Source of the DNA: an uncultured Sulfitobacter sp.
Lineage (GTDB): Bacteria; Pseudomonadota; Alphaproteobacteria; Rhodobacterales; Rhodobacteraceae
Assembly (NCBI GenBank): GCA_947501805.1
Contig: CANMXJ010000008.1
Location: forward strand, 124,001 to 188,000
Direction of reading: 5' to 3'
DNA length: 64,000 bases
Shown in pieces: positions 8,605 to 17,605 of the stretch (the first letter of the stretch is position 1; every line of letters begins with the position of its first letter). Under the pieces are notes generated by a model that searched no databases, was not told where the DNA came from, and was given only the letters and a program-made list of their open reading frames with translations. A program made the translations under genes and the position numbers.

Positions 8605-9507
8605 CTAGAATACCGACCAGTTTGTTGCCTTTGACAACATTGTGGCGGCGCGTGTGCCGGCGTGGGAGTTGCCATAGTGGTTCAGGCCGGGGGACCAGAT
8701 GCCGATGGAGGCGACCTTGGGGGCTACAATCAGAATGCCGCCCCCGACACCGCTTTTCCCCGGCAGGCCAACCCGGAAGGCAAAGTCGCCAGACCCGTCA
8801 TAATGGCCGCAGGTCATCATCAACGCGTTCACCCTGCGCGCATGTTGCAGGGAGATCACCCTTGGTGCGCTGGCCAGTCCCGCCAGCGACCGCCCCGCCA
8901 TGGCCAATTGCGCGGTTGTCATCTCGATTGCGCATTGGTGAAAATAGGTGCCAAGGGTGAGGTCGGGCGCATTGTGAAGATTGCCATGTGATTGCAGGTA
9001 ATAGGCAAGCGCCTTGTTGCGCGACCCTGTTTTCTGTTCGGAGGCCGCAACTACATCGTTGATGTAGATGTCATCACAATCCGACATCTGCCGGATCAGC
9101 CCTAGAACCTCGGCCAATGCCAGCTTTGGCTCCCGACCGGACAGCAGCGCATCTGTTGTGACGATAGCACCCGCATTGACAAAGGGATTGCGCGGATGCC
9201 CTTTCTCCTGCTCCAGCAGAACAACGGAGTCAAAGGACGTACCGGAAGGTTCGCGGCTGACGCGGGTCCAGAGTTGGTCCCCAACACGCCCAAGCGCTGC
9301 AACAAGGGCAAAGACCTTGGAAATGCTTTGAATGGAAAACCGTTTATCAGTGGATCCGGCATTGAACTGGCGACCGTCCGCAGTGCACACACTGATCGCA
9401 AATTGTTTGGGGTCGATGGAGGCAAGCTCGGGGATATATTGCGCGGTTTGTCCCCAATCATCTTCGGCGAAAATCTCTGCCACGATCGATGTTAGCGTTT
9501 CCTGCAT
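8605..9507 (-). CDS. glsA: Glutaminase
   Basis: The 300-aa protein belongs to the serine-dependent glutaminase family (beta-lactamase-like fold), which hydrolyses glutamine to glutamate and ammonia in the cytoplasm. The SxxK active site is in FSIQSISKVF (S61, K64). Other family blocks are NPFVNAGAI, YINDVVAASE and LPGKSGVGGGI. The ATG at 9507 matches the N-terminus of bacterial glutaminases. A GTG at 9525 would add six residues. It is monocistronic and sits between unrelated acyl-CoA genes. Confidence 0.95.
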   Translation of the reverse strand: MQETLTSIVAEIFAEDDWGQTAQYIPELASIDPKQFAISVCTADGRQFNAGSTDKRFSIQSISKVFALVAALGRVGDQLWTRVSREPSGTSFDSVVLLEQEKGHPRNPFVNAGAIVTTDALLSGREPKLALAEVLGLIRQMSDCDDIYINDVVAASEQKTGSRNKALAYYLQSHGNLHNAPDLTLGTYFHQCAIEMTTAQLAMAGRSLAGLASAPRVISLQHARRVNALMMTCGHYDGSGDFAFRVGLPGKSGVGGGILIVAPKVASIGIWSPGLNHYGNSHAGTRAATMLSKATNWSVF

Positions 9508-9801
9508 TTCTGATCCCGCTTGCACGTTGCTTGTCTGGCTGGGGGAAGATGTGGTGGTTCGCCCCGCGCAGGCACCCCCTTGAAGTACCTGATATCCCGT
9601 CTGAAGCCAACGTCGACAAGAAGCGCTTTGCGGGTTGTGTCACTTGCAAGATAATACTTCACTGGATAGGAGTTCGCGATCATTCAGGGTTGAGAGAATG
9701 AAAATGATATGCACCATGCGCAGCCTGTGTCGTCTGGCGGGCGCTCTATGCAGTGGCAGAGTTGCACGGGTGACCGTGGCTTGAGGAGTTAGACCGGTAG
9801 T

Positions 9802-10236
9802 ATGAAAAAACGCGACAAGTTAATCGGGTTTCTGTTCAGTGATATTGCGCGGTTTCGCGGGATCATTTTTGAAAACCTGATGAAGCCGCACGGACTGACC
9901 CATGCGCAGGCTTATGTATTGAACCACCTGTTTCTCGAGGACGGGCTGACTCAAACTGAGCTGGCTGCCCGTATGCATGTCGGGACCGTGACGGTCAGTG
10001 GTCTGCTGGACCGGCTTGAGACACGCGGGTTTGTGCGCCGTTCTGCGGATGACCGCGACCGTCGGGCCAAGAAAGTCTGGCTGACGGACGAGGCAAGTGG
10101 GTTGCTGGATCATATGGTGCGGGAATTCTCGAACATGAACGACATTGCGGTTGAGGGATTAAGCGATGATGAAGTTGCCGAGATGACTCGGATGTTGCGC
10201 AAGGTGCGGGCAAATCTTGCGGCAAAGGTGACCTGA
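9802..10236 (+). CDS. MarR-family transcriptional regulator (first of two paralogues)
   Basis: The 144-aa protein has the MarR winged helix: LTQTELAARMHV (helices 3 and 4), recognition helix VGTVTVSGLLDRLE, and wing RSADDRDRRAKKVWLT. It closely resembles the MarR protein at 38375, including the exact segment RMHVGTV, so the two are probably paralogues. It stands 149 bases before the acyl-CoA dehydrogenase operon, whose promoter holds a copy of the shared operator. MarR proteins commonly repress acyl-CoA or aromatic-CoA catabolism and are released by the CoA thioester. That role here is inference. Confidence 0.9.
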   Translation: MKKRDKLIGFLFSDIARFRGIIFENLMKPHGLTHAQAYVLNHLFLEDGLTQTELAARMHVGTVTVSGLLDRLETRGFVRRSADDRDRRAKKVWLTDEASGLLDHMVREFSNMNDIAVEGLSDDEVAEMTRMLRKVRANLAAKVT

Positions 10237-10285
10237 CAAGTGTCTATTTGCGGGCAAGTCAAACTGGAATAGCGAAATTATCGGT

Positions 10286-10330
10286 TTGTAGATTCTGAAA
10301 CTTCGCTTAATCTATTAGCGTGCGAACTAA
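10286..10330 (+). promoter_or_regulatory. Promoter with shared operator, copy A
   Basis: TTGTAG (10286-10291), 16 bases, then TAATCT (10308-10313) forms a plausible sigma70 promoter for the dehydrogenase operon at 10386. Directly downstream lies TTAGCGTGCGAACTAA (10315-10330), whose reverse strand carries the core TTCGCNNGCTAA found in four other intergenic regions of the window. Position just after the -10 suits repression. Confidence 0.55.
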
Positions 10331-10385
10331 ATTGTGGTCGAGTGGCCGGGACAGGTTTTCGACGTAGCCAAGTGGAGGACAGCAA

Positions 10386-11573
10386 ATGGATTTGACCTAT
10401 GGCAAAGAGGACATCGCGTTCCGTCAGGAAGTGCGTGAATTTCTGGCTGAACATTTCCCCCAACAATTGGCTGACAAGGCACGGGCCGAAATACGGTTCA
10501 AGCTGGATGACTATCTGCTTTGGCAACGCATTCTGGGCGACAAGGGCTGGATCGCGCCACATTGGCCGGTTGAATACGGCGGTTGTGGCTGGACGCCTGT
10601 ACAGCTCAATATCTTTGATGAGGAAGTGACGGCAGTCGGCGCGCCGCGCGTCATGCCCTTTGGTATCCGTCTGGTCGGGCCGGTGATTTATACCTACGGC
10701 ACAGACGCGCAAAAGGCGCAGTACCTGCCGCGTATTTTGGCGAGCGAGGATTTCTGGTGTCAGGGATTTTCCGAACCGGGTGCCGGGTCTGACCTTGCCT
10801 CCCTGCGCACGTCGGCGGTGCGTGACGGGGACGAATATGTGGTCAACGGGCAGAAAATCTGGACCTCTTACGCGCATTACGCTGATTTGATTTTTTGCCT
10901 CGTGCGCACCGATACCACGGTGAAGAAGCAACTTGGTATTTCCTTTCTGCTGATTGATATGAAGTCCCCCGGTGTCAGCGTGCGCCCGATCCGGACATTG
11001 GATGGCGATCACATCGTGAACGAGGTGTTTCTGGAAAACGTCCGCGTGCCGGTGGAAAATCTGGTGGGAGAGGAAAACAAAGGCTGGGACTACGCCAAGT
11101 TCCTGTTGAGCAACGAACGCACGGGGATTGCGGGCATCGGCATGGTCAAGGCGGACCTCGCGCGCCTGCACCACATTGCCCTGACCGAACGGCGCAATGG
11201 CCAGCCTTTGATTGACGATCCATTGTTCCAAGCCCGGTTGGCGCGGCTGGAGATTGACCGCCGCGCGTTGGAACTGACCAACCTGCGGATGTTGACCACG
11301 GGCGGGGACAGCGGTGCGTTTCCCTCGATCCTCAAGATCAAGGGGTCGCAGTTGCAGCAACGCAGTGTTGAATTGCAGATGGAGGCTGTCGGTCCCTATG
11401 CACTACCTTGGCAATCGGATGCGATGGAGCCTGCTTGGAACGGTGAACCGGTCGGCCCTGATCATGTGCGTGCCCGCACGCCTGTCTATTTTGATCGACG
11501 CAAGACGACGATTTATGGCGGCTCAACCGAAGTGCAAAAGAACATCATCAGCAAAATCCTGCTGGACGTGTAA
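10386..11573 (+). CDS. Acyl-CoA dehydrogenase, probable catalytic subunit of a two-gene pair
   Basis: The 395-aa protein has the core motif CQGFSEPGAGSDLASLRTS, NGQKIWTS and the C-terminal TIYGGSTEVQKNI. A Glu in SNERTGIAGI occupies the position used as catalytic base by long-chain-type enzymes. It is followed 12 bases later by a divergent second acyl-CoA dehydrogenase gene, an arrangement known from the heteromeric (alpha2beta2) enzymes of steroid side-chain degradation. A strong GGAGGAC ribosome site precedes the ATG. It is the first gene of an operon running to 17586. Confidence 0.9.
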   Translation: MDLTYGKEDIAFRQEVREFLAEHFPQQLADKARAEIRFKLDDYLLWQRILGDKGWIAPHWPVEYGGCGWTPVQLNIFDEEVTAVGAPRVMPFGIRLVGPVIYTYGTDAQKAQYLPRILASEDFWCQGFSEPGAGSDLASLRTSAVRDGDEYVVNGQKIWTSYAHYADLIFCLVRTDTTVKKQLGISFLLIDMKSPGVSVRPIRTLDGDHIVNEVFLENVRVPVENLVGEENKGWDYAKFLLSNERTGIAGIGMVKADLARLHHIALTERRNGQPLIDDPLFQARLARLEIDRRALELTNLRMLTTGGDSGAFPSILKIKGSQLQQRSVELQMEAVGPYALPWQSDAMEPAWNGEPVGPDHVRARTPVYFDRRKTTIYGGSTEVQKNIISKILLDV

Positions 11574-11585
11574 GGGAGAGTTGAG

Positions 11586-12737
11586 ATGGATTTCAGCTAT
11601 AGCGATGAACAGCGGATGTTGTCCGAGAGCCTTGAAAAACTCTTTGCGGGTCATGCGGGGAGGAATGAAGACAGGGCGGCAGCGGATAAGCTGTGGCAGG
11701 CCTGTGCCGAGACCGGTCTGATCGGGTTGACTGTGCCCGAAGATCACGGCGGCCTATCCGGTGGATCTGCGGATGTGATGGTGGCCGCGATCGAAATCGG
11801 GCGGCATGGGGTGAACACGCCCTTTCTGTCCACGGCTGTGGCAGGGGCAGGGGCGTTGCGGCTGGCAGGAACCGATGCGCAACAACAGAGCCATCTAGGG
11901 CGGCTGGCCGAAGGCGGTTTGAAAGTGGCCTGCGCCTTTGCCGAACCGGGCGCGCGCTATGATCTGGCAGATGTGGATACGCGTGCGATCGAGGATGGCG
12001 ACGGCTATGTTCTGAGTGGCGATAAATGCGTTGTGTTTGGCGGTGATGATGCGGACCTGTTTGTGGTGTCCGCGCGCGCTCCCGATGAAGCACGCCATGG
12101 GGCTGAAGGGATTTCCCTGTTTCTGGTGGATGCTGAATTGGCCGGGATCACGCGCAAGGGATACCAGATGATTGACGGGCGCGGGGGCGCGGATGTGACC
12201 TTTGACAATGTACGCCTGCCGGCCGATGCTTTGCTGGGTACGCAGGGGCAAGGCTATGTCACGCTGGAAGCGGTCAATGATCTTGCCGCCGCTGCGATAT
12301 GTGCAGAGGGTCTGGGCGCATTGGAAAAGGTGGTTGAGTTGACCAAGGAATACCTCGAAACGCGCAAACAATTCGGCAAGGCGATTGGTGAATTTCAGGC
12401 GTTGCAGCATTTCTTTGCCGATATGGTTGTAGATTATGAGCACATTAAGTCGCTGGTGTTCGAGGCCGGCGCGATTGCCGACAGTGCAGATGTTGTTGAA
12501 CGCCAGCAGGCCGTGTCAGCGGCCAAGGTTGTGCTGGCCGAGGACGGACGCCGCATTTGCCAACAGGCAATCCAGATGCACGGCGGCATCGGGGTGACGC
12601 AGGAATACCAGCTGGGCGATTTTACCAAACGGGTCGCGGTTGCCGATTTTGCCTTTGGCGACGCTGATCATCATATCGCGCGGTATGGTCGCCATATGGT
12701 TGCCGCTGCCGCAGCTCGGGTGGCGCAAAATGGCTGA
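11586..12737 (+). CDS. Acyl-CoA dehydrogenase-like protein, probable non-catalytic partner subunit
   Basis: The 383-aa protein has the acyl-CoA dehydrogenase fold (ACAFAEPGARYDLADV, AIQMHGGIGVTQEYQLGDF). By eye, neither usual catalytic-Glu position is filled: the ERL-like position reads EAVNDLAAAA, and the C-terminal YEGT-like position reads FAFGDADHH. With the adjacent Glu-bearing gene, this suggests a heterotetramer sharing active sites. A GGGAG ribosome site precedes the ATG, and the end overlaps the next ligase gene by eight bases. Confidence 0.87.
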   Translation: MDFSYSDEQRMLSESLEKLFAGHAGRNEDRAAADKLWQACAETGLIGLTVPEDHGGLSGGSADVMVAAIEIGRHGVNTPFLSTAVAGAGALRLAGTDAQQQSHLGRLAEGGLKVACAFAEPGARYDLADVDTRAIEDGDGYVLSGDKCVVFGGDDADLFVVSARAPDEARHGAEGISLFLVDAELAGITRKGYQMIDGRGGADVTFDNVRLPADALLGTQGQGYVTLEAVNDLAAAAICAEGLGALEKVVELTKEYLETRKQFGKAIGEFQALQHFFADMVVDYEHIKSLVFEAGAIADSADVVERQQAVSAAKVVLAEDGRRICQQAIQMHGGIGVTQEYQLGDFTKRVAVADFAFGDADHHIARYGRHMVAAAAARVAQNG

Positions 12738-14283
12738 GACAAGCCTGACCCGGCTGCTTGAAACCGTGGCGCGTGCGCATCCGGGTGATCCGGCGGTGAC
12801 GTTTTTGGGCCGCACCCAAAGTTGGGCTAATTTTGCAGAACGGGCACGACGGCTGGGCGGGGCGTTGCGCGCCCTTGGTGTGGGCGAGGGCGACAGGATT
12901 GGTGTGCTTTCGCTCAATTCAGCGCGGTTCATGGAAGCATTTTATGGTCCCTTTTACGCTGATGCCGTGATGGTGCCGCTGAACTATCGCTGGGCCGTCC
13001 CGGAAATGGTGCAATGCATGCAAGACAGCACGCCTGTTGTATTGCTGGTAGACGAAAACCACGTCGATGACGCCCGCGCCATCATGGCTGAGTGCGGATT
13101 TTGCAAACACCTCATCTTTATCGGCGAAGGTGAGACGCCAGAAGGTTTGCTGAACTACGAAACCCTTTTGGCGCAAGCGGACAGCGATGTGCGATCCAAT
13201 CGAAGCGGCGATGATCTGGCCGCGCTGTTTTATACCGGCGGGACGACGGGACGGTCAAAGGGTGTGATGTTGAGCCATGCCAACCTGTGCGCCAATGCGG
13301 CGGGGTCGGTTGTCAGCTACAAGATGCCTGCAGGTCAGAGTTTTCTGACCTCGGCCCCGATTTTTCATCTGGCAGCGGGTGGCCGGGTCTATGCGCTGGC
13401 CGCAGCCAACAATCATGCGGTTGTGATGCAGCGGTTTGACCCGCGCGAGGCGCAGAGGTTGATCGAGACGCTACAGATCAACGATGCGATGCTGGTGCCA
13501 AGCATGATGAACATGATTTTCAACGCGCTGGATTTTGGTGAATTCGACCTTGGTTCCCTACGCCGGATTACCTACGGGGCGGCACCCATGTCCCTTGGGC
13601 TTCTCAAGCGGGTGATAGCAGCGCTGCCGGGGGTTGATTTCTATCAGGGATACGGCGCCACCGAAACAGGTCCGTTGATATCGACATTGCATCCGGATGC
13701 ACATGACCCTGACAGCCCGCTTGTAGATAAACTGGCATCGGTGGGTCGTCCGGTGTCCCATTGTGATGTGCGTGTTGTGACCCCTGACGGCAGCCCTTGT
13801 GCACCCGGGCAAGTAGGAGAAGTGACAGTGCGCGGTCCCAATGTCATGCAGGGGTATTGGAACATGCCGGAAAAGACCGCCGAAGTTCTGGTGGACGGCT
13901 GGTATCATACCGGCGATGGGGGTTACTTTGATGCAGATGGGTATCTGTTTCTGGTCGACCGCATCAAGGATATGATCATTTCAGGCGGTGAAAACGTCTA
14001 TTGTGCAGAGGTGGAAAATGCCCTGTCTGCCCATCCAGCGGTCAAGGATTGCGCGGTGATTGGTGTGCCGGATGAACAATGGGGCGAAGCCGTGCACGCG
14101 GTGATTGTCTTGATGGAGGGGCAAAGCGTGACCGCACAGGCGTTGATCGAACATTGCAGGACGCGGATTGCCCGCTACAAATGTCCCAAGTCCGTCAGTT
14201 TTATTGACAAGATGCCCCTGTCTGCGGCCAACAAGGTTCTCAAAACGGAGTTGCGGGCCATGCAGCGTCGTGCGGTGCAATGA
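12730..14283 (+). CDS. AMP-forming acyl-CoA ligase
   Basis: The 517-aa adenylate-forming enzyme activates a carboxylic acid to its CoA thioester via an acyl-AMP. Motifs are the P-loop LFYTGGTTGRSKGVMLSH, YGATETGP, the hinge YHTGDGGYFDADGYLFLVDR and the C-terminal lysine in LSAANKVLKTEL. The ATG at 12730 overlaps the previous stop by eight bases and gives a normal N-terminus. An upstream in-frame start at 12640 would read through coding sequence of the previous gene. The acid used is unknown. Confidence 0.92.
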   Translation: MAETSLTRLLETVARAHPGDPAVTFLGRTQSWANFAERARRLGGALRALGVGEGDRIGVLSLNSARFMEAFYGPFYADAVMVPLNYRWAVPEMVQCMQDSTPVVLLVDENHVDDARAIMAECGFCKHLIFIGEGETPEGLLNYETLLAQADSDVRSNRSGDDLAALFYTGGTTGRSKGVMLSHANLCANAAGSVVSYKMPAGQSFLTSAPIFHLAAGGRVYALAAANNHAVVMQRFDPREAQRLIETLQINDAMLVPSMMNMIFNALDFGEFDLGSLRRITYGAAPMSLGLLKRVIAALPGVDFYQGYGATETGPLISTLHPDAHDPDSPLVDKLASVGRPVSHCDVRVVTPDGSPCAPGQVGEVTVRGPNVMQGYWNMPEKTAEVLVDGWYHTGDGGYFDADGYLFLVDRIKDMIISGGENVYCAEVENALSAHPAVKDCAVIGVPDEQWGEAVHAVIVLMEGQSVTAQALIEHCRTRIARYKCPKSVSFIDKMPLSAANKVLKTELRAMQRRAVQ

Positions 14284-14687
14284 TGACCACCAACGGGTTT
14301 ACATCGACCACGGATTTCAATGCTTACCTTGGCTGCCGTCTGGTGGACTGGGGCGTGGGCACATCCACGATCGAGCTTGAGATTGATGGGCATCATTTGA
14401 ATTCGCAGGGCATTGGCCACGGTGGTGTCCTGCTGTCCCTGCTTGATTCAGCCTGCGGGGCCTGTGGCAGTCTCAAACCGCCACCCGCGCCACGGTGTAT
14501 AAGCGTCACGTTGTCGCTGAGTGCGAATTTCGTGCAGCCGATGCGAGGCTCCAAAATATGGGCACGGGGGAAATTGACCGGCGGTGGCCACAAGATCTAC
14601 TTCGCGCAGGCAACCATCCATGATGACACCGACCAGCTGATTGCGACCGCGAACGGGGCGTTCAAGCGGGTCGACAAGAAATCATGA
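14280..14687 (+). CDS. PaaI-type hotdog-fold thioesterase
   Basis: The 135-aa protein is a single hotdog domain with the PaaI/4HBT core NSQGIGHGGVLLSLLDSACG, in which the Asp of LLDS is the likely catalytic acid. Such enzymes hydrolyse dead-end or excess acyl-CoA and free CoA. It is held between two acyl-CoA ligase genes by ATGA overlaps on both sides, fitting a proofreading role in the same pathway. Confidence 0.85.
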   Translation: MMTTNGFTSTTDFNAYLGCRLVDWGVGTSTIELEIDGHHLNSQGIGHGGVLLSLLDSACGACGSLKPPPAPRCISVTLSLSANFVQPMRGSKIWARGKLTGGGHKIYFAQATIHDDTDQLIATANGAFKRVDKKS

Positions 14688-16198
14688 CCGGGACCGCAGA
14701 GGGGCGGCTGATCATTGGGGAGCGGACCATTTCTTTTGACGCTGTTCACCGCGATGCGCGTCACATGGCGTCGGGTCTTGTCGCGGCCGGCCTGACGCGC
14801 GGGTCCACACTTGCGATCATGCTGCGCAATGACGAAGCGTTCTTTACCGCGACCGTTGCTGCCGCTCTGATTGATGCAACCGCGACCCCGATAAACTGGC
14901 ATTTCACCGCAGATGAAGTGACTTATCTCCTCAAGGACAGTCAGGCGAAAGCGTGGATCGTGCATGCCGACCTGTGGCGCAAGATCGGCGGTGACATACC
15001 CCAAGAAGTCCTTGACGCTCTTTTGGTGCTGGTTGTCGAAAGTCCCGAAGAAATTGCACAAGCCTTTGGCATCGCACAGCAGGATTGTGTGATACCCGAA
15101 GGGATGACGGACTGGCGGAACTGGCTTGAAGGGTTTCCGGAATGGGACGGTCCGCCTCCGCAGCCGGGATATGCGACAATCTATACCTCCGGCACCACGG
15201 GCCGCCCCAAAGGGGTCAAGCGCGTTGGCGTTGTCGGAGTTGCCAGCAAGGGAAATTACAACGCCTTTGTCAAAGGTGCGCGTGTGTTGATGGTGGCTCC
15301 GATGTATCACAGCGCGCCGAACCGGAACGCAATCTCGTCGTTTTTCACAGGCGGTGATATTGTTCTGATGCCGCGCTTTGATCCCGAAGCGATGTTGTCT
15401 CTGATACAGCAATACCGCATCACGCATATGTTCATAGTGCCGACGATGATGGTGCGGTTGCAAAAACTACCGGCTGAAGTGCGCGCGCGTTATGATATGT
15501 CTTCGCTGGAACATGTTGTGCATGCGGGTGCGCATTGCCCGCCGGATGTCAAAAGCGCCATGATTGATTGGTGGGGGCCAGTGATTTACGAATTCTATGG
15601 CGGGACCGAAACCGGTGCTGTGACCTATTGTACCTCTGCCGAAGCGTTGGAAAAACCTGGCACCGTGGGCTGTGCGGTGCCTGACGCGACCATCAGGATC
15701 ATCGACGAAAACGGGCGCGAATGTCCGGTTGGCGCGGCCGGCGAAATCTATGTACGACTGCACACGCTGCCTGATTTCACCTATCAGGGATTGCCGGAAG
15801 AACGGCTGAAGGTCGAACATGAAGGGCTGATCACCTGCGGCGATGTCGGCCATCTGGATGCGGACGGCTATCTGTTCCTGACGGACCGCAAGAAAGACAT
15901 GGTGATTTCCGGCGGCGTCAATATCTACCCCGCGCAGGTTGAAGCCGTGATGCTGCGCCACCCTGCCATCCTGGATTGTGCTGTCTTTGGCCTGCCTGAT
16001 CCGGACATGGGTGAAAAGGTGGTCGCCGCGATAATGTTGGCAAAGGATCACACACTGACGCTGGTAGAACTCAAGGACGCACTTGAGGGGCAGATCGCAA
16101 CCTACATGATCCCGCGTGAATTGTTCGTGATGGACAGTTTGCCGCGTGATCCATCGGGCAAGATGTACAAGCGCAAACTGCGTGACCAATTCGTATGA
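14684..16198 (+). CDS. AMP-forming acyl-CoA ligase (second in operon)
   Basis: The 504-aa enzyme shows TIYTSGTTGRPKGVKRVG, EFYGGTETGA, GDVGHLDADGYLFLTDRKKD and the catalytic lysine in PSGKMYKRKLR. It is clearly different in sequence from the ligase at 12730, so the two probably activate different acids or successive intermediates. It overlaps the thioesterase gene before it and the membrane-protein gene after it by ATGA, so all are cotranslated. Confidence 0.92.
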   Translation: MTGTAEGRLIIGERTISFDAVHRDARHMASGLVAAGLTRGSTLAIMLRNDEAFFTATVAAALIDATATPINWHFTADEVTYLLKDSQAKAWIVHADLWRKIGGDIPQEVLDALLVLVVESPEEIAQAFGIAQQDCVIPEGMTDWRNWLEGFPEWDGPPPQPGYATIYTSGTTGRPKGVKRVGVVGVASKGNYNAFVKGARVLMVAPMYHSAPNRNAISSFFTGGDIVLMPRFDPEAMLSLIQQYRITHMFIVPTMMVRLQKLPAEVRARYDMSSLEHVVHAGAHCPPDVKSAMIDWWGPVIYEFYGGTETGAVTYCTSAEALEKPGTVGCAVPDATIRIIDENGRECPVGAAGEIYVRLHTLPDFTYQGLPEERLKVEHEGLITCGDVGHLDADGYLFLTDRKKDMVISGGVNIYPAQVEAVMLRHPAILDCAVFGLPDPDMGEKVVAAIMLAKDHTLTLVELKDALEGQIATYMIPRELFVMDSLPRDPSGKMYKRKLRDQFV

Positions 16199-17586
16199 GC
16201 CGAACCGGGTTCTCCTCCCTCAGCATTGTTCTTACCAGCCTGATGGCTGCGGTGCATCTGCTAGGATTTGCACAGGCCACAACCGTTTTGTCAGGTGTTT
16301 TTCTGACGATATTCGTTGTGCTGGAATGGCCGCGCCTGATCTGGGCGGCGCGCGGGGTGCTGTTGACGGCACTTGTCTTGTTTTGCGCATTATGGCTCAT
16401 GGGCAGGACCACGCCGGAATTGCTGGCAGCTGCGGTTGATCGTGCCGCCTTTTTTGTCTGTTTCGTTGTCGTGCTGAGCGTGCTGGGTGATGCTGCGCGC
16501 ACGTCGAAACTGGTGCGCACCAGTGGGCGTATCATTGTCAACCAAACTCCGGGGCGGCGGTATCTGACGCTTACATTTGGCGGTCATCTGATGGGCGTTT
16601 TGATGAACCTTGGCACGGTTACCCTGCTCAGTACCATGATCTACGGTTCGGTGACGCAAGGCACGCAAACCGCGGATCAAAGGGTCCGCGACATTCGGTT
16701 GAAACGGATGACAATGGCGATGCTGCGCGGGTTTTCCGCGGTAACTTTCTGGGCACCAACATCCGTTACCATCGCGATTATCCTCTCAAGTTCACTTCAA
16801 TTGCGTTGGATTGACCTGCTCCCGCTCGGTATTCCGGGGTTTGTGTGCTATATCGCGCTTGGCTGGTTGGTTGACCGGATGACATTTGCGCGCCCCAAGT
16901 CGAGCCTTGTGGCCGGTCCATCCGAACCGTGGTTGCGTCCTTTTGCTCAATTACTGGCGATCATTTTTCTTGTGCCCTCATCCGCCGCGATTGTGTCCTA
17001 TACGTTCGATCTAAGCTTGATCGGCGGCTTGTTCCTCTGCATTCCGGTGATTGGTCTGGGCTGGATGACCCTGCAATACCGGCATGCGGGCAGAGGCCGT
17101 GCCATTCTGCTGACGTTGCGCCGTGCAAGGACCAAGACAGTACCGTCGCTTTGTGATTTGCGTAACGAAATGACCATATTTGCCGCATCGGGTTTTCTTG
17201 CGGTGATCTTGCTGCCGCAAATCGACGTCGTCTGGCTGGGTGAAAATATCACGCGGCTCGGGTTGGGCGAGGGGGCCGTTCTGGTCGCGGGGTCATGGAC
17301 AATCATTTTGCTGGCATTGGTCGCCGTCAATCCGCTGGTATCGGCACCTTTGGTGATTGAAACGCTGGTGCGGTTGCCAAATCTGGAGTTCGATCCGGCA
17401 GTGATCGCGTTCACTGTCACTGCCGCTTGGGGCATCATTGTGGGGTTCTCACCCTTTGCCGCATCGGTGCGTTTGACAGCGCGCGGCGTAAATCGCCCAG
17501 CGTCAGATGTCGGCGCAAAGTGGAATTTCGTGTTTTCACTTTGCGCAGTTATGCTGCTGAATGTGGGACTGCTTGTACTGGTGTAA
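16195..17586 (+). CDS. Polytopic membrane protein of unrecognised family, possible carrier
   Basis: The 463-aa protein is strongly hydrophobic with about ten to twelve predicted membrane segments and no signal peptide. Two short polar-in-hydrophobic motifs, FGGHLMGVLMNLGTVTLLS in the first half and WGIIVGFSPFAASVRLTARG near the end, look like the paired re-entrant loops of ion-transporter-superfamily carriers, but I cannot place it in a named family. Its start overlaps the acyl-CoA ligase stop (ATGA), so it belongs to the operon. Uptake or efflux of the acid substrate is a guess. It ends 19 bases from a convergent acyl-CoA dehydrogenase gene. Confidence 0.7.
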   Translation: MSRTGFSSLSIVLTSLMAAVHLLGFAQATTVLSGVFLTIFVVLEWPRLIWAARGVLLTALVLFCALWLMGRTTPELLAAAVDRAAFFVCFVVVLSVLGDAARTSKLVRTSGRIIVNQTPGRRYLTLTFGGHLMGVLMNLGTVTLLSTMIYGSVTQGTQTADQRVRDIRLKRMTMAMLRGFSAVTFWAPTSVTIAIILSSSLQLRWIDLLPLGIPGFVCYIALGWLVDRMTFARPKSSLVAGPSEPWLRPFAQLLAIIFLVPSSAAIVSYTFDLSLIGGLFLCIPVIGLGWMTLQYRHAGRGRAILLTLRRARTKTVPSLCDLRNEMTIFAASGFLAVILLPQIDVVWLGENITRLGLGEGAVLVAGSWTIILLALVAVNPLVSAPLVIETLVRLPNLEFDPAVIAFTVTAAWGIIVGFSPFAASVRLTARGVNRPASDVGAKWNFVFSLCAVMLLNVGLLVLV

Positions 17587-17605
17587 CAAAGCTGCGGGTG
17601 ATCCC

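Noticed and set aside
9489-9701. Small plus-strand frame between glsA and the MarR gene
   Set aside because: No ribosome site, overlaps the glsA start antisense, and the translation looks like random high-GC sequence.
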